In this document: piece after piece, positions 26,475 to 35,032 of the stretch | How positions within the stretch are numbered: position 1 is the first letter of the stretch | How the letters are laid out: each line of letters opens with the position of its first letter | From: an uncultured Clostridia bacterium | GTDB taxonomy: Bacteria; Bacillota; Clostridia; Christensenellales; Borkfalkiaceae | Direction of reading: 5' to 3' | Length of the DNA stretch: 64,000 bases | NCBI GenBank assembly: GCA_930989535.1 | Contig: CAKNLK010000009.1 | Location: forward strand, 1-64,000 | Program-made: the position numbers and the translations under genes | The notes under the pieces: generated by a model | Told to the model about the DNA's origin: nothing | The model's input: only the letters and a program-made list of their open reading frames with translations | Databases searched by the model: none

Positions 26475-27308
26475 ATGAGTTTTAAAATTTCGCTCGCGGG
26501 CGATTTGGGCAGCGGTAAATCGACGGTCGGCAAAATCTTGTCGCAAAAGCTGGGCGCGGAGGTGTACTCCACGGGCACCATTCAGCGGCAAATCGCCACC
26601 GAAATGGGCATGACAACACTCCAACTCAACCAATATATGGAGACGCACCCCGAAATCGACGGGAAAATCGACGACGGCCTGCGCGCCCTCGAGCATTCGG
26701 AGAAAAATCTTATCATCGACTCGCGCATGGCGTGGCATTTCGTTCCGTCCTCCTTTTCGGTGTACATGGCGGCAGACCCGTTCGTTTCCGCCGAGCGCAT
26801 TTTAAAGGCGGGGCGGGAGAGCGAGCCGTTCAAAACGGTCGAGGAAGCGGTCGCGTCCATTTCCGACCGCCGCAAGAGCGAGATGTTCCGCTATTCCCAC
26901 CTGTACGGCGTGAACATCAAAGACCTCGAAAATTACGACTACGTCATCGACACGTCGTACATCCCGCCCGAAATCGTCGCCGAGCACATCGCGGCGCACT
27001 TCGCATTGCACCGCGCGGGCAAACAATATCCGCGCTATGAGCTTTGCCCCGCCCGCCTGCTCCCTTGCCTGAGCGGGGAGGGCGAGCCCGCATTCTTTGA
27101 GCGGGACGGCTTTTACTTCATCGCGCAGGGCGAGCGCGAAATCGCCGAGGCAATCCGGGCGGGCGCGCCGCTCGTTTCCTGCGCACGCGCGCAGGGCGAA
27201 TACGGCGAGGAATGTGCAAAAAAACACTGCACGTCCGATAAAATTGCGGTATGGGAGAGGGAAACGGGCGCAAAAATCGCGCGCCTTCCCGCGTGGCTGA
27301 AACGGTGA
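26475..27308 (+). CDS. Cytidylate-kinase-like P-loop protein with C-terminal extension
   Basis: The 277-residue protein starts at ATG 26475 after AAGGAAAAG. Residues 1-175 look like the short-form cytidylate kinase family: P-loop ISLAGDLGSGKST, GAEVYSTGTIQRQIA, LIIDSRMAWHF, ERILKAGRESE, and a lid-like SDRRKSEMFRYSHLYGVN. A further 100 residues, rich in Cys and acidic residues, do not belong to that fold and are unidentified. The real substrate may be a nucleotide other than CMP. The gene overlaps the TtcA-like gene by four bases (GTGA), so the two are translated together. Confidence 0.72.
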   Translation: MSFKISLAGDLGSGKSTVGKILSQKLGAEVYSTGTIQRQIATEMGMTTLQLNQYMETHPEIDGKIDDGLRALEHSEKNLIIDSRMAWHFVPSSFSVYMAADPFVSAERILKAGRESEPFKTVEEAVASISDRRKSEMFRYSHLYGVNIKDLENYDYVIDTSYIPPEIVAEHIAAHFALHRAGKQYPRYELCPARLLPCLSGEGEPAFFERDGFYFIAQGEREIAEAIRAGAPLVSCARAQGEYGEECAKKHCTSDKIAVWERETGAKIARLPAWLKR

Positions 27309-28132
27309 CGGAAGGGCAGAAAATCGAGCGGAGCATCATCACCACCTACCGCAAGGGGATTTGGAGCCGCTTCGTCAAGGGCGTCAAGGAGTACGCGCTC
27401 GTCGAGGAGGGGGATAAAATCGCCGTGTGCATCTCGGGCGGAAAGGATTCGATGCTGCTCGCCAAGTGCATGCAGGAACTGCAGCGGCACGGCGAAAAGA
27501 AGTTCGGGCTGGAATTTCTGGTCATGGATCCCGGCTACGCGCCCGAAAACCGCGCGCTCATCGAGAGCAACGCCGCCCTCCTGGAAGTGCCTGTGCACAT
27601 CTTCGAAACGCAGATCTTCGACGCGGTGACAATGGTGGAAAAGAACCCCTGCTACCTGTGCGCGCGGATGCGGCGGGGGTACCTGTACGAGGAAGCGGCG
27701 CGGCTGGGGTGCAACAAAATCGCGCTCGGGCACCACTTCGACGACGTCATCGAAACGCTTCTGATGGGCATGCTGTACAGCGGTCAGATTCAGGGGATGC
27801 CGCCCAAGCTGTGGAGCACCAACCACCCGGGGATGCAGCTCATCCGCCCGCTGTACTATGTGCACGAGCAGGACATCGTAAATTGGAAAAACCACAACGG
27901 ACTGCGCTTTCTGCGCTGCGCGTGCAAGTTCACCGAGCGGTGCGAAACGAAGGAGGAAGACTCCAAGCGCTTGGAGATGAAGCGTCTCATCGCCGCGCTG
28001 AAAAAGACAAACCCGAACGTGGATATCAGCATCTTCCGCGCGGCGTATAACGTGCACGTCGACACCCTCATCGAATACGAGAGTGGCGGCGAGCGGCACG
28101 ACTTTTTATCCCGCTGTAAACCGAAAAAATGA
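27305..28132 (+). CDS. TtcA-family tRNA 2-thiolation ATPase
   Basis: GTG 27305 overlaps the upstream TGA; the resulting KIERSIITTYRKGIW start matches the family better than ATG 27251, which has no ribosome site. The 275-residue protein has the PP-loop ISGGKDSM, a CYLCARMRRG motif (C-x2-C) and a later CACKFTERCE cysteine. TtcA proteins hold an Fe-S cluster on such cysteines while activating C32 of tRNA with ATP for sulfur transfer. The fit is to the TtcA/TtuA superfamily; the exact nucleotide modified is not certain. A terminator follows. Confidence 0.85.
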   Translation: MTEGQKIERSIITTYRKGIWSRFVKGVKEYALVEEGDKIAVCISGGKDSMLLAKCMQELQRHGEKKFGLEFLVMDPGYAPENRALIESNAALLEVPVHIFETQIFDAVTMVEKNPCYLCARMRRGYLYEEAARLGCNKIALGHHFDDVIETLLMGMLYSGQIQGMPPKLWSTNHPGMQLIRPLYYVHEQDIVNWKNHNGLRFLRCACKFTERCETKEEDSKRLEMKRLIAALKKTNPNVDISIFRAAYNVHVDTLIEYESGGERHDFLSRCKPKK

Positions 28133-28149
28133 ATACGTTATAAGAAACA

Positions 28150-28178
28150 GCGCCCCGAAAGCATCGCTTTCGGGGCGC
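28150..28178 (+). terminator. Strong hairpin between convergent genes
   Basis: A perfect 13-bp stem GCGCCCCGAAAGC/GCTTTCGGGGCGC closed by an ATC loop. The T-run is poor, but the position between convergent genes supports a terminator role. Confidence 0.65.
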
Positions 28179-28197
28179 ACTTGTCTGTGTATAAACT

Positions 28198-28938
28198 TTA
28201 CAGCAGGCCGTATTTGTTGAGCAAAGCTATCATATATGCGCTCGCTGCGCTGTCTATTATATAGGCGGTATACATATCCGTGTCGCCGTCATAACTCCCG
28301 AAAATGTAAAGATTGCCGCCCGCAACCAGCCATTCGTTCTGTATGGTCGTAAAAAAGCCGTCCTTGCTCACGCGGTAAAAAACAGGCTGAACAGGCAGTA
28401 CTTCCGCACACGGTATAGAAATTTCGATGTCGGAAAAATCTTTTTTGCCGGTCAACAGCCCTTTCCCCGCATTTTCCTGAATGCGCGCGTTCAGCGAAAT
28501 CGCCTTTTCGAGCAGGGCTGTATCTGCACCGTTTAATTTGATCCGTTCATCCTTGTGGCTGTCGCCGTACAGCCCCATAGAATAATCGAAGTTTCCGGTG
28601 TCGGCGTAATAGGCGCCGATCTCTTCCGATTCGCTCTCTTTGCAGTAGATCGTCGGGTTCCAATACAGCGCCTCCTTGTTCTGCGCGCAGTAGAGGGAGA
28701 AGGGCGCGCCCATAACCTCCCACCAAAGGCGGTACTCCGTTTCAAAGGCGGGCGGGTCGTCTTCGCCGAACGCGATGCCGTCGGGCCACAAATTTTCGTA
28801 AAATCCGCTTACATACGCTTCCCCGCCGATCTCGATGCGTTCGGGATCTCGGTATGCAGGCAGGAATGCGCAGGCAGATAAGACGGCGGCGATCGCGGTT
28901 ATCGCGGCCGCAGTCAATATTCGTCGGATCGCTCTCAT
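28198..28938 (-). CDS. Small lipoprotein of unknown function
   Basis: The 246-residue protein has a lipoprotein signal ending in LSAC (Cys23) and no membrane helix afterwards. The body contains aromatic-rich strands (FYENLWPDGIAFGEDD, EYRLWWEVMGAPFSLYCAQ) but no family I recognise. AAAGGAGA lies inside the 3' end of the SpoU methyltransferase gene, five bases upstream, so the two form an operon. It would be anchored on the outer face of the membrane. Confidence 0.72.
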   Translation of the reverse strand: MRAIRRILTAAAITAIAAVLSACAFLPAYRDPERIEIGGEAYVSGFYENLWPDGIAFGEDDPPAFETEYRLWWEVMGAPFSLYCAQNKEALYWNPTIYCKESESEEIGAYYADTGNFDYSMGLYGDSHKDERIKLNGADTALLEKAISLNARIQENAGKGLLTGKKDFSDIEISIPCAEVLPVQPVFYRVSKDGFFTTIQNEWLVAGGNLYIFGSYDGDTDMYTAYIIDSAASAYMIALLNKYGLL

Positions 28939-28942
28939 AAAC

Positions 28943-29815
28943 TCAAATCTCCTTTCCGCCCGGTTTCAGCCCCTGCGGCAGGAATTTGTTCTTTTTCACC
29001 GCCTCGTAGGCGAGCACCGTCGCCGCGACGCCCACGTTCAGCGAATCGCAGCTGCCCTGCATGGGGATGGCGATCATCTCGTATTCGCCGCCGTACCACT
29101 CCCGCGAGATGCCGTAGCGCTCGCTCCCCATCACGAGCGCCGTCTTTTTGCCGAACGGCTCGTCGTAATAGTACAGCTTCGCGCGGGTGTCCGCTAGGTA
29201 CACGGTCACATTGTTTTCAGAGAGCCACGCGCGGCAGGCTTCCACCGTTTCGAACTCGAAGAAGGGGACGGACAGCACCGCGCCCTGGCTGCCTTTGATG
29301 AGCTTGGGGTGCGTCAGCCGCGCCTTGCGGTTGCACAAAAACACCGCGTCCACGCCCGCGCCGTCCGCCATGCGCATCATCGTGCCCACGTTGCCGGGTA
29401 TCTCCACGCCGTCCAAAATCAAAATGACGGCGTCGTCTGCAGGGCGGAAATCGGCGATGTCGTGCCTGGGCAGCTGCGCGAGGGCAAAGAGGCCGTCGGG
29501 GCGGTCGCGCTCGGAAATTTTTTCGAACGTCTTTGCCGAAACGGTGTACAGCTCGTTCGCGCGCGCGGCGATTTTTTCGGCGAGGTTTGCCGCCTCGGGC
29601 GTGCGGATATGCTCGGGGCAGAGGATGAGGCTGTCCACGGGTGTGCCGAATTTTTCGCACATACCCAAAAGCCAGATGCCCTCCGCCGCAAATAATTTGT
29701 GCGGGTTGGGCTTGGAATTGGAGATGACGCCCTTGATTTGTTTTATCTTCGGGTTCTGTTCCCCGATTGCCTGAAAATCGAATTTTCCGATGACTTCTGC
29801 AATGGTTTCGCTCAT
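28943..29815 (-). CDS. SpoU/TrmH-family RNA ribose methyltransferase
   Basis: The 290-residue protein starts at ATG 29815 (MSETIAEVIGKF). The longer upstream frame is not used by homologues. An N-terminal substrate-binding part (residues 25-110) precedes the SPOUT catalytic domain: ILDGVEIPGNVGTMMRMADGAG (motif 1), TALVMGSERYGIS (motif 2) and IPMQGSCDSLNVGVAATVLAYEA (motif 3, the trefoil-knot AdoMet site). It 2'-O-methylates a ribose in rRNA or tRNA. The target site cannot be read from sequence alone. Confidence 0.9.
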   Translation of the reverse strand: MSETIAEVIGKFDFQAIGEQNPKIKQIKGVISNSKPNPHKLFAAEGIWLLGMCEKFGTPVDSLILCPEHIRTPEAANLAEKIAARANELYTVSAKTFEKISERDRPDGLFALAQLPRHDIADFRPADDAVILILDGVEIPGNVGTMMRMADGAGVDAVFLCNRKARLTHPKLIKGSQGAVLSVPFFEFETVEACRAWLSENNVTVYLADTRAKLYYYDEPFGKKTALVMGSERYGISREWYGGEYEMIAIPMQGSCDSLNVGVAATVLAYEAVKKNKFLPQGLKPGGKEI

Positions 29816-29963
29816 AGGAAAACAGTAGCATTTTTCCGCGCTTTTGTCAATTGTTTTTGCACCCGCGCGGGCGTGCGCGCGGAAACGGAAAAATCGCAAA
29901 AACTTTTTCTTCCGCATACGATGGTATCGAATCATTCGAATCTCATACCTCGGAAGGAAATAT

Positions 29964-31145
29964 ATGGACAAAAGAAATTCGAACCGCACGTTCCGCGCCT
30001 GCGTCGCAGGGATTGCGAACCAGGCGGTCGTCGTCAACGCCACGGCGCTCCTGTTCGCGCCCTTTATGCGCCTGTACGGGTTTACATATGTTCAGCTGGG
30101 GCTGTTGACGGCGGCGGGGTTTTTCGCGCAGATGGCGGCGGATATCTCCCTCGTCTTTCTCGTCGACAGAATCTCCCGCAAAAAGCTCGCGCTGTTCGCG
30201 GCGGTGCTCTCCGCCGCGGGGCTTCTCTTTTACGGCTGTACGCCGTGGTTGTTTTCGGCGGAAAATATTTACGGCGGAATCCTGGCGGCGACCGCCGTAT
30301 TCGCCTTTGCGGGCGGCATGCTGGAAATTGTGCTCACGGGCGTGGCGGATTCCCTGCCGCAGGCGGAGGGGCGCGGGGGAATCTGCCTTTTGCACACCGC
30401 CTACGCATGGGCGCAGGTGGCGCTCGCCCTCGCATTGCTGGCTTTTGTTTGGGGATTCGGCGCGGAGCGCTGGAATACCGCCGTTCTCGTTTTGGCGCTC
30501 GTGCCGCTCTCCGCACTCCTTTTGCTTGCGCGCGCGCAGTTTCCGCCGCGGCAGGCGCGCGCCCCCGCGAAGGCGAGCTTCAAGCCCTTTTACCTGTTCG
30601 CGGTGCTCGCCGTGTTCTTCGGCTACGGCACCGAAGTCGTCATGAACCAATGGATATCCTCCTTTGCCGCAGAGATAGGGGGAGAGGCGGGCGGCATGCT
30701 CGGCTGCGCCGCCTTCGCCGCCTGCCTGGGTGTGGGCGGGGCGGTGTACGTGTTTGCGGAGCGCCGGCGCGGGAAAATTCCGCTCTTTTTGCTGTGCGCT
30801 TCCGCATTGCTGGCGGCGGCCGCGTATATCCTCGCCGCCCTCGTTCCCTCCGATTGGATAGCGCTCGCCTTTGCCGCGCTGTGCGGCGTGTTCGCGGGCA
30901 TGCTTTCGCCGGGCGCCATGTCCGCCGCGAGCGACTTTCTGCCGCGTTCGGGCGGGTGGATGCTCGCCTCGCTCGCGGTCGCGCAGGATATCGGCGCGGC
31001 GGCGCTCCCGTCGGCGGCGGGCGCGCTGTCGCAGGGCTCGTCCGTCCGTTCCGCCTTTTTCACGATGTCGGCGGCGCCGCTCTTTGCCGCGGCGGCGCTG
31101 TTCGCGATGGCAAAACTCCGCGGAAGTGGGGGAAAAGGGAAATAA
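29964..31145 (+). CDS. Major facilitator superfamily transporter
   Basis: The 393-residue protein starts at ATG 29964 after GGAAGGAAA. About twelve hydrophobic segments are visible. The cytoplasmic loop after helix 2 contains LVDRISRKKLALF, the motif-A region of MFS proteins, though in degenerate form. GYGTEVVMNQWISSF opens the second half, as in sugar/drug-type MFS proteins. The substrate is unknown. It is preceded by a divergent methyltransferase gene and followed by an independent promoter. Confidence 0.82.
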   Translation: MDKRNSNRTFRACVAGIANQAVVVNATALLFAPFMRLYGFTYVQLGLLTAAGFFAQMAADISLVFLVDRISRKKLALFAAVLSAAGLLFYGCTPWLFSAENIYGGILAATAVFAFAGGMLEIVLTGVADSLPQAEGRGGICLLHTAYAWAQVALALALLAFVWGFGAERWNTAVLVLALVPLSALLLLARAQFPPRQARAPAKASFKPFYLFAVLAVFFGYGTEVVMNQWISSFAAEIGGEAGGMLGCAAFAACLGVGGAVYVFAERRRGKIPLFLLCASALLAAAAYILAALVPSDWIALAFAALCGVFAGMLSPGAMSAASDFLPRSGGWMLASLAVAQDIGAAALPSAAGALSQGSSVRSAFFTMSAAPLFAAAALFAMAKLRGSGGKGK

Positions 31146-31207
31146 ATGAAGAATCTGTAAAATTTTTTTGCGGATACCCCGTTTTGGTGGAATACATTTG
31201 CTCTTTA

Positions 31208-31216
31208 TGGTATAAT
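31208..31216 (+). promoter_or_regulatory. Extended -10 promoter
   Basis: TGGTATAAT at 31208-31216 lies 51 bases before the flippase-like gene. No good -35 is visible, consistent with an extended -10 promoter. Confidence 0.6.
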
Positions 31217-31266
31217 AATTAACGATAGCAATTTTTTCTGCGGCGGAAAAGACCGCATGGTGATTT

Positions 31267-32700
31267 ATGAAAGAGCAAAACAGGCCCGAAAGCGCTGCGC
31301 AGGCAGCCGAATCCGAACCGAAAGCTGCCCTTCCCGAAAGCGAGGCAGACGCTCCGATGGCGGAAAATCCCGCGCCGGAGCCCTCTGCTCCCGAACCGGG
31401 CGTTTCCGTCGGGGCAAAAGGCGCGCCCGGAGCCGAAGCTCCGCCCGCCGCGTGGGGAGCGGAAGATTCAGCGGTACCGAAAGTTGCGGCGGAAGTTCTC
31501 TCCGCGGGCATTTCCGCGCAAAAGGAGGCGCAGGTATCTCCGGCCGGGGAGGCTGCGGCGGAAGACGGGCAGGCTTCCGACAGAAAAAAACAGAGCCGTA
31601 AAAACCTGATCGCCTTTCTCGTATCGGCGGTAATCATCGGCTGCGTGGTGTTCGCGCTGATTCAGCTGAGCAATACGCTGCAGCAGGGAGACTCCGCTAC
31701 CTTTGCGGAACTGCTCGAGGGAATGAATTGGTGGTATATCCTCATCGTGGCAGGGCTTGCCCTCCTCATGTTCGCCACCGATTCGCTCAAGTACGTCGTT
31801 TTGACGCGCTGTTACGGCAACAAACTGAAAATTTCCAAGTGCATGAAGGTCGCCTTAATCGGGAAATATTACGACAATATCACCCCGACCGCTTCGGGCG
31901 GCCAGCCGATGCAGATTTATTATTTCTACCGGAACGGAATTTCGGGCGCGCAGGGTTCGTCGATTACCTTCATGAAGTACGGCGTGCAGATGCTCGCGGT
32001 CGGCATCGTCTGCGTGTTGCTTTTGGCGTGCGGCGTCGGAACGCTGCAGGGCATGTTGGAAAACGAGGCGATGCACAATACAATCCTCATCTGCGGATGG
32101 ATTGGCTTCGGCATCAACGCCATTATTCCGTTTTTCGTCGCCTTTGTGGTGTTCTGTCCCCGCGCGGTGTCCTGGGTTATCAACTTGTTCGTCAAGCTGC
32201 TGCACAAGATCAAGATTGTCAAACATGCGGATAAAATCGAGGGGAAAATCCGCGCCTGGCTCGACCGTTTTGCGGAATTTTCGCAGTTCATCGTCAAACA
32301 TCCGAAGGTGTTTTTCCAGCTCCTGCTGCTCTGCTTTTTCGAGCCGGTTTTGCAGTATCTGATACCGTATTTCCTGCTCGTGGCGATGATTGGCCCGGAA
32401 GTGATGGGTATGCACGGCTGGGAACTTTTATTCACGGTCGCCGTCCTCGCCTGCTATGCGACGAATGCGGCGGTGTTTATCCCCACGCCCGGCAACTCGG
32501 GCGCAATCGAAACGGTGTTCATGCTCGCCTTTACCGCCGTCGCCAGTTCGGTGCTCTTCTGGTACGTGCTCGTGTGGCGCTTCGTGCTGTATTACGTCTA
32601 CATCGTGCTCGGTATCGGCATGAATATCTTCGACGTCGGCATCAAATTCCGCGATTCCCGCCGCGCGCGCCGCGCCGTTTCCGAAAAGAACCGGTCTTGA
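31267..32700 (+). CDS. Flippase-like membrane protein (MprF/AglD transmembrane family)
   Basis: The 477-residue protein begins with about 110 disordered residues dominated by Ala, Pro and Glu. A membrane domain of roughly eight helices follows. It contains MKVALIGKYYDNITPTASGGQPMQIYYFYRNG, the loop typical of the UPF0104/lysylphosphatidylglycerol synthase TM region, and IPTPGNSGAIETVF near the end. The family moves or synthesises modified lipids. This protein lacks the C-terminal aminoacyl-transferase domain of MprF, so lipid flipping or polymer export is more likely. An acyltransferase gene follows 37 bases later, supporting a lipid role. Confidence 0.82.
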   Translation: MKEQNRPESAAQAAESEPKAALPESEADAPMAENPAPEPSAPEPGVSVGAKGAPGAEAPPAAWGAEDSAVPKVAAEVLSAGISAQKEAQVSPAGEAAAEDGQASDRKKQSRKNLIAFLVSAVIIGCVVFALIQLSNTLQQGDSATFAELLEGMNWWYILIVAGLALLMFATDSLKYVVLTRCYGNKLKISKCMKVALIGKYYDNITPTASGGQPMQIYYFYRNGISGAQGSSITFMKYGVQMLAVGIVCVLLLACGVGTLQGMLENEAMHNTILICGWIGFGINAIIPFFVAFVVFCPRAVSWVINLFVKLLHKIKIVKHADKIEGKIRAWLDRFAEFSQFIVKHPKVFFQLLLLCFFEPVLQYLIPYFLLVAMIGPEVMGMHGWELLFTVAVLACYATNAAVFIPTPGNSGAIETVFMLAFTAVASSVLFWYVLVWRFVLYYVYIVLGIGMNIFDVGIKFRDSRRARRAVSEKNRS

Positions 32701-32737
32701 CGGGGTTTTCAACGAGAGAAAAAAGTGAGGGGAACGT

Positions 32738-33571
32738 ATGAAACCCAAAAAGATTATCTATTACCGCGACGATTCCGACGACATGACCTTCTTCGAATCG
32801 CTCAAGACGGTCACGGTGGACAAAAATTACGATTACGAGCGCAAGGGGGCGTGGAATTGGTTTCTGCGCAATATCCTCATTCGCGGGCTGGTCGTCCCGT
32901 TTGCGTTCGTATTCCGTCGCTTTTTTATCCGCACCCGGTACGTCAACCGCAAAGTCCTTCGCAAGCACAAGGGCGGCTGTTTCATCTACAGCAACCATAC
33001 GGAGGTAATCCCCGAAGCGTTCCGCGCGGTGTCGGCGGCGTTTCCGCATTATACGCACATCATCGTGCACCCGAACAACGTTTCCGTCCCGCACATGCAG
33101 GGGGTGATGATGGCGGGCGGCTGCCTGCCGTTGCCCAATAAGCCCGACGGCATGCGCAATTTCCTGCACGCGGTGGAGCGCTGCTGCAGCAAAGGCCCCG
33201 TGGTCATCTTTCCCGAGCGGGTAATTTGGCCCTATTATACGAAAATTCGCCGCTTTTCCGATGCGAATTTCCATTACCCCGTCAAATTTGACAAGCCCGT
33301 CTTCACCATGACGGTCACCTATCACAAGGGGAAGCTGTTCGACAAGCCGTATAAGATTGCCTACATCGACGGGCCGTTCTATCCGGACAAGGAATTGCCG
33401 CCGCGCGAACGGCAGAAAAAATTGTGCGATACCGCCTATCAGACCATGTGCGAGCGCGCAAAGCTGAATACGTATTCGTATTATGAATACGTGCAGAGGG
33501 ACGACGCGCCCGAATACCGCGCAAAGCTCGCGGAGGAAGAGGCGGCGCAAAAGGCGAAAAAGGAAAAATAA
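32738..33571 (+). CDS. PlsC-like acyltransferase
   Basis: The 277-residue protein follows the flippase-like gene with GTGAGGGG upstream. The family signature is modified: GGCFIYSNHTEVIPEAF replaces the usual NH-x4-D, with Glu instead of Asp. VVIFPERVIWP corresponds to the FPEG-type substrate loop. One hydrophobic segment near residue 50 may attach it to the membrane. It probably transfers an acyl chain to a lysophospholipid or related acceptor. The C-terminus ends in a charged Glu/Lys/Ala tail. The changed motif makes the exact reaction uncertain. Confidence 0.72.
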   Translation: MKPKKIIYYRDDSDDMTFFESLKTVTVDKNYDYERKGAWNWFLRNILIRGLVVPFAFVFRRFFIRTRYVNRKVLRKHKGGCFIYSNHTEVIPEAFRAVSAAFPHYTHIIVHPNNVSVPHMQGVMMAGGCLPLPNKPDGMRNFLHAVERCCSKGPVVIFPERVIWPYYTKIRRFSDANFHYPVKFDKPVFTMTVTYHKGKLFDKPYKIAYIDGPFYPDKELPPRERQKKLCDTAYQTMCERAKLNTYSYYEYVQRDDAPEYRAKLAEEEAAQKAKKEK

Positions 33572-33572
33572 G

Positions 33573-33602
33573 AGAGGGGCAAGCGGAATGCTTGCCCCTC
33601 TT
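33573..33602 (+). terminator. Hairpin between convergent genes
   Basis: An 11-bp stem GAGGGGCAAGC/GCTTGCCCCTC with loop GGAAT, followed by TTC, directly after the acyltransferase stop. Confidence 0.7.
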
Positions 33603-33627
33603 CGGTTCCTGTCGGCAAAGGACGCCC

Positions 33628-34461
33628 TTATCGGTTCAAATCGTATTTTTCGGCTATTTCGTCGAATTGTTTGTAAATATCGTCGAAGTCGTGGATTTTG
33701 AGCTTTTTATGTACCTTGTCGCGCTGCCACTGCTTGATGTTATAGGTATGGAAGAAGGGCAGAAAGCGCACGTCGCGGCAGAAGTGCTTGATGACCGTCT
33801 CCTCGGAAATTTTGGATTGCTCGTTGAATTTTTTCGGCAAAAGCAGCTTCTTTTCGGCGCACTTGTTCAGCGCCGATTGGTCGGGCGTGAACATGCGGCG
33901 GGAAGCCACGAAGTCGCGCACCCGCTCAAACAGCCTGTTCGAGCGTATCAGGGGCATATTCAAAAGGAGCACCCCCGAATTGCAGTAGCGCTTGTTGACG
34001 AAAAATTTGCCGAGACGGTCGGGTACGCCCGCAAATACGCAGCCGCCGAGGTCGGTGTCGTACAGCGCGGATACGTCTTGCAGGCACATCGTGTCGATGT
34101 CGAGGTAGAGCAATTTGTCGGGGATTCCGTCCAGCTCGTTTAAATACAGCCGCAGCGTGGCGTAGGGGGTGTAGTAATTGTTCTTGTTTTTGCCCCCGGC
34201 GAGCGAGCGCTTGTACGCTTCGCCCACGTCGATGAGCACGGCGCCGCTTTCGCCGTTTTTTTCGCGCAAAACGGCGTTTAAAATTTCCATTTGCCCCTCG
34301 CTGAAGGGGAGATAATTTTCGTCCTGCTCATGCAAGTCCATAGACAGGACGTACAGCCGCACCGGGCGGTCGGTGTGTTTGATAACCGACAAAGCGGAGA
34401 GCAGCAGCCCGGGGAAAACCCGCCTGTTGCCGCCGTAACAGATGTGAATCGCGTCGTTCAT
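33628..34461 (-). CDS. Glycosyltransferase family 8 protein
   Basis: The 277-residue protein starts at ATG 34461. It has the GT8 layout: IHICYGGNRRVFPGLLLSALSVIKHT at the N-terminus, the metal-binding DxD in KLLYLDIDTMCLQDVS, and RYCNSGVLLLNMPLIR in the middle. Such enzymes transfer glucose or galactose from UDP-sugars to cell-surface glycans or lipids. It has its own promoter. Neighbouring lipid-related genes point to an envelope glycan role (inference). Confidence 0.88.
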   Translation of the reverse strand: MNDAIHICYGGNRRVFPGLLLSALSVIKHTDRPVRLYVLSMDLHEQDENYLPFSEGQMEILNAVLREKNGESGAVLIDVGEAYKRSLAGGKNKNNYYTPYATLRLYLNELDGIPDKLLYLDIDTMCLQDVSALYDTDLGGCVFAGVPDRLGKFFVNKRYCNSGVLLLNMPLIRSNRLFERVRDFVASRRMFTPDQSALNKCAEKKLLLPKKFNEQSKISEETVIKHFCRDVRFLPFFHTYNIKQWQRDKVHKKLKIHDFDDIYKQFDEIAEKYDLNR

Positions 34462-34491
34462 GTCTCTCTCGCAAAGGTGTTAATTGTTTCT

Positions 34492-34520
34492 ATTGTATCA
34501 TATTTAAAGAGGTATGGCAA
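34492..34520 (-). promoter_or_regulatory. Promoter of the GT8 gene
   Basis: Minus strand TTGCCA (34520-34515), a 17-base spacer and TACAAT (34497-34492). Confidence 0.72.
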
Positions 34521-34602
34521 GGGGAAATGTGTGAAAGCTTTCTGTAAAATCGGGTAAATCGGCTCAAATATCTTTACCGGCCGTGCGTTTTGCGCGCGGG
34601 TG

Positions 34603-34611
34603 TGGTATAAT
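34603..34611 (+). promoter_or_regulatory. Extended -10 promoter of the ArsR/nitroreductase pair
   Basis: TGGTATAAT at 34603-34611, 30 bases before the ArsR start. The -35 region is weak. Confidence 0.6.
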
Positions 34612-34640
34612 GGAAAGCAAGAACAAAACGGAGGGGCGGT

Positions 34641-35027
34641 ATGGAAGAGTGCGAAGAGTGCATCAACAGCAAGCGCGCGATAGCGGAGGGCTTTTCGGCA
34701 TGCCGGGAAGCGATTTCCGCGCTCGGCAACGAGGCGCGCGGCCGCATCGTTCTCGCGCTGCTCGAGGGGCCGGAACGGGGCATGCGGCTGTGCGAATTGG
34801 TAGATGTTACGCACATGTCCCGCCCGTCGGTGCTGCGGCATTTGTCCGTTCTGCGCCGCGCGGCGCTCGTATCCTCGCGCAAGTCGTGTACGGCCGTATT
34901 CTATTATATGGACGCGAACGTGCCGCTTTGGGAGGAACTGGCGGACTTTTTCTCCGCCGTGTGCGATACGGTAAAGCTCGCCGCCGACCAGGGGTATCCC
35001 GCACCGCCGGAAGAAGAGGAGGATTGA
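34641..35027 (+). CDS. ArsR/SmtB-family transcriptional regulator
   Basis: The 128-residue protein starts at ATG 34641 after GGAGGGG. The winged helix reads ALGNEARGRIVLALLEGPERGMRLCELVDVTHMSRPSVLRHLSVLRRAALVSSRK, the ArsR pattern, with one Cys (LCEL) at the position used for arsenical or metal sensing in some members. Two more cysteines sit in the N-terminal ECEECI. It lies five bases upstream of a nitroreductase-like gene, which it probably represses until an electrophile, metal or redox signal is present (inference). Confidence 0.88.
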   Translation: MEECEECINSKRAIAEGFSACREAISALGNEARGRIVLALLEGPERGMRLCELVDVTHMSRPSVLRHLSVLRRAALVSSRKSCTAVFYYMDANVPLWEELADFFSAVCDTVKLAADQGYPAPPEEEED

Positions 35028-35032
35028 CAGAG

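Noticed and set aside
29699-31637. Two long frames over the MFS gene (507 and 564 residues)
   Set aside because: Both are Arg/Ala-rich shadows; the MFS frame has the ribosome site and membrane helices.
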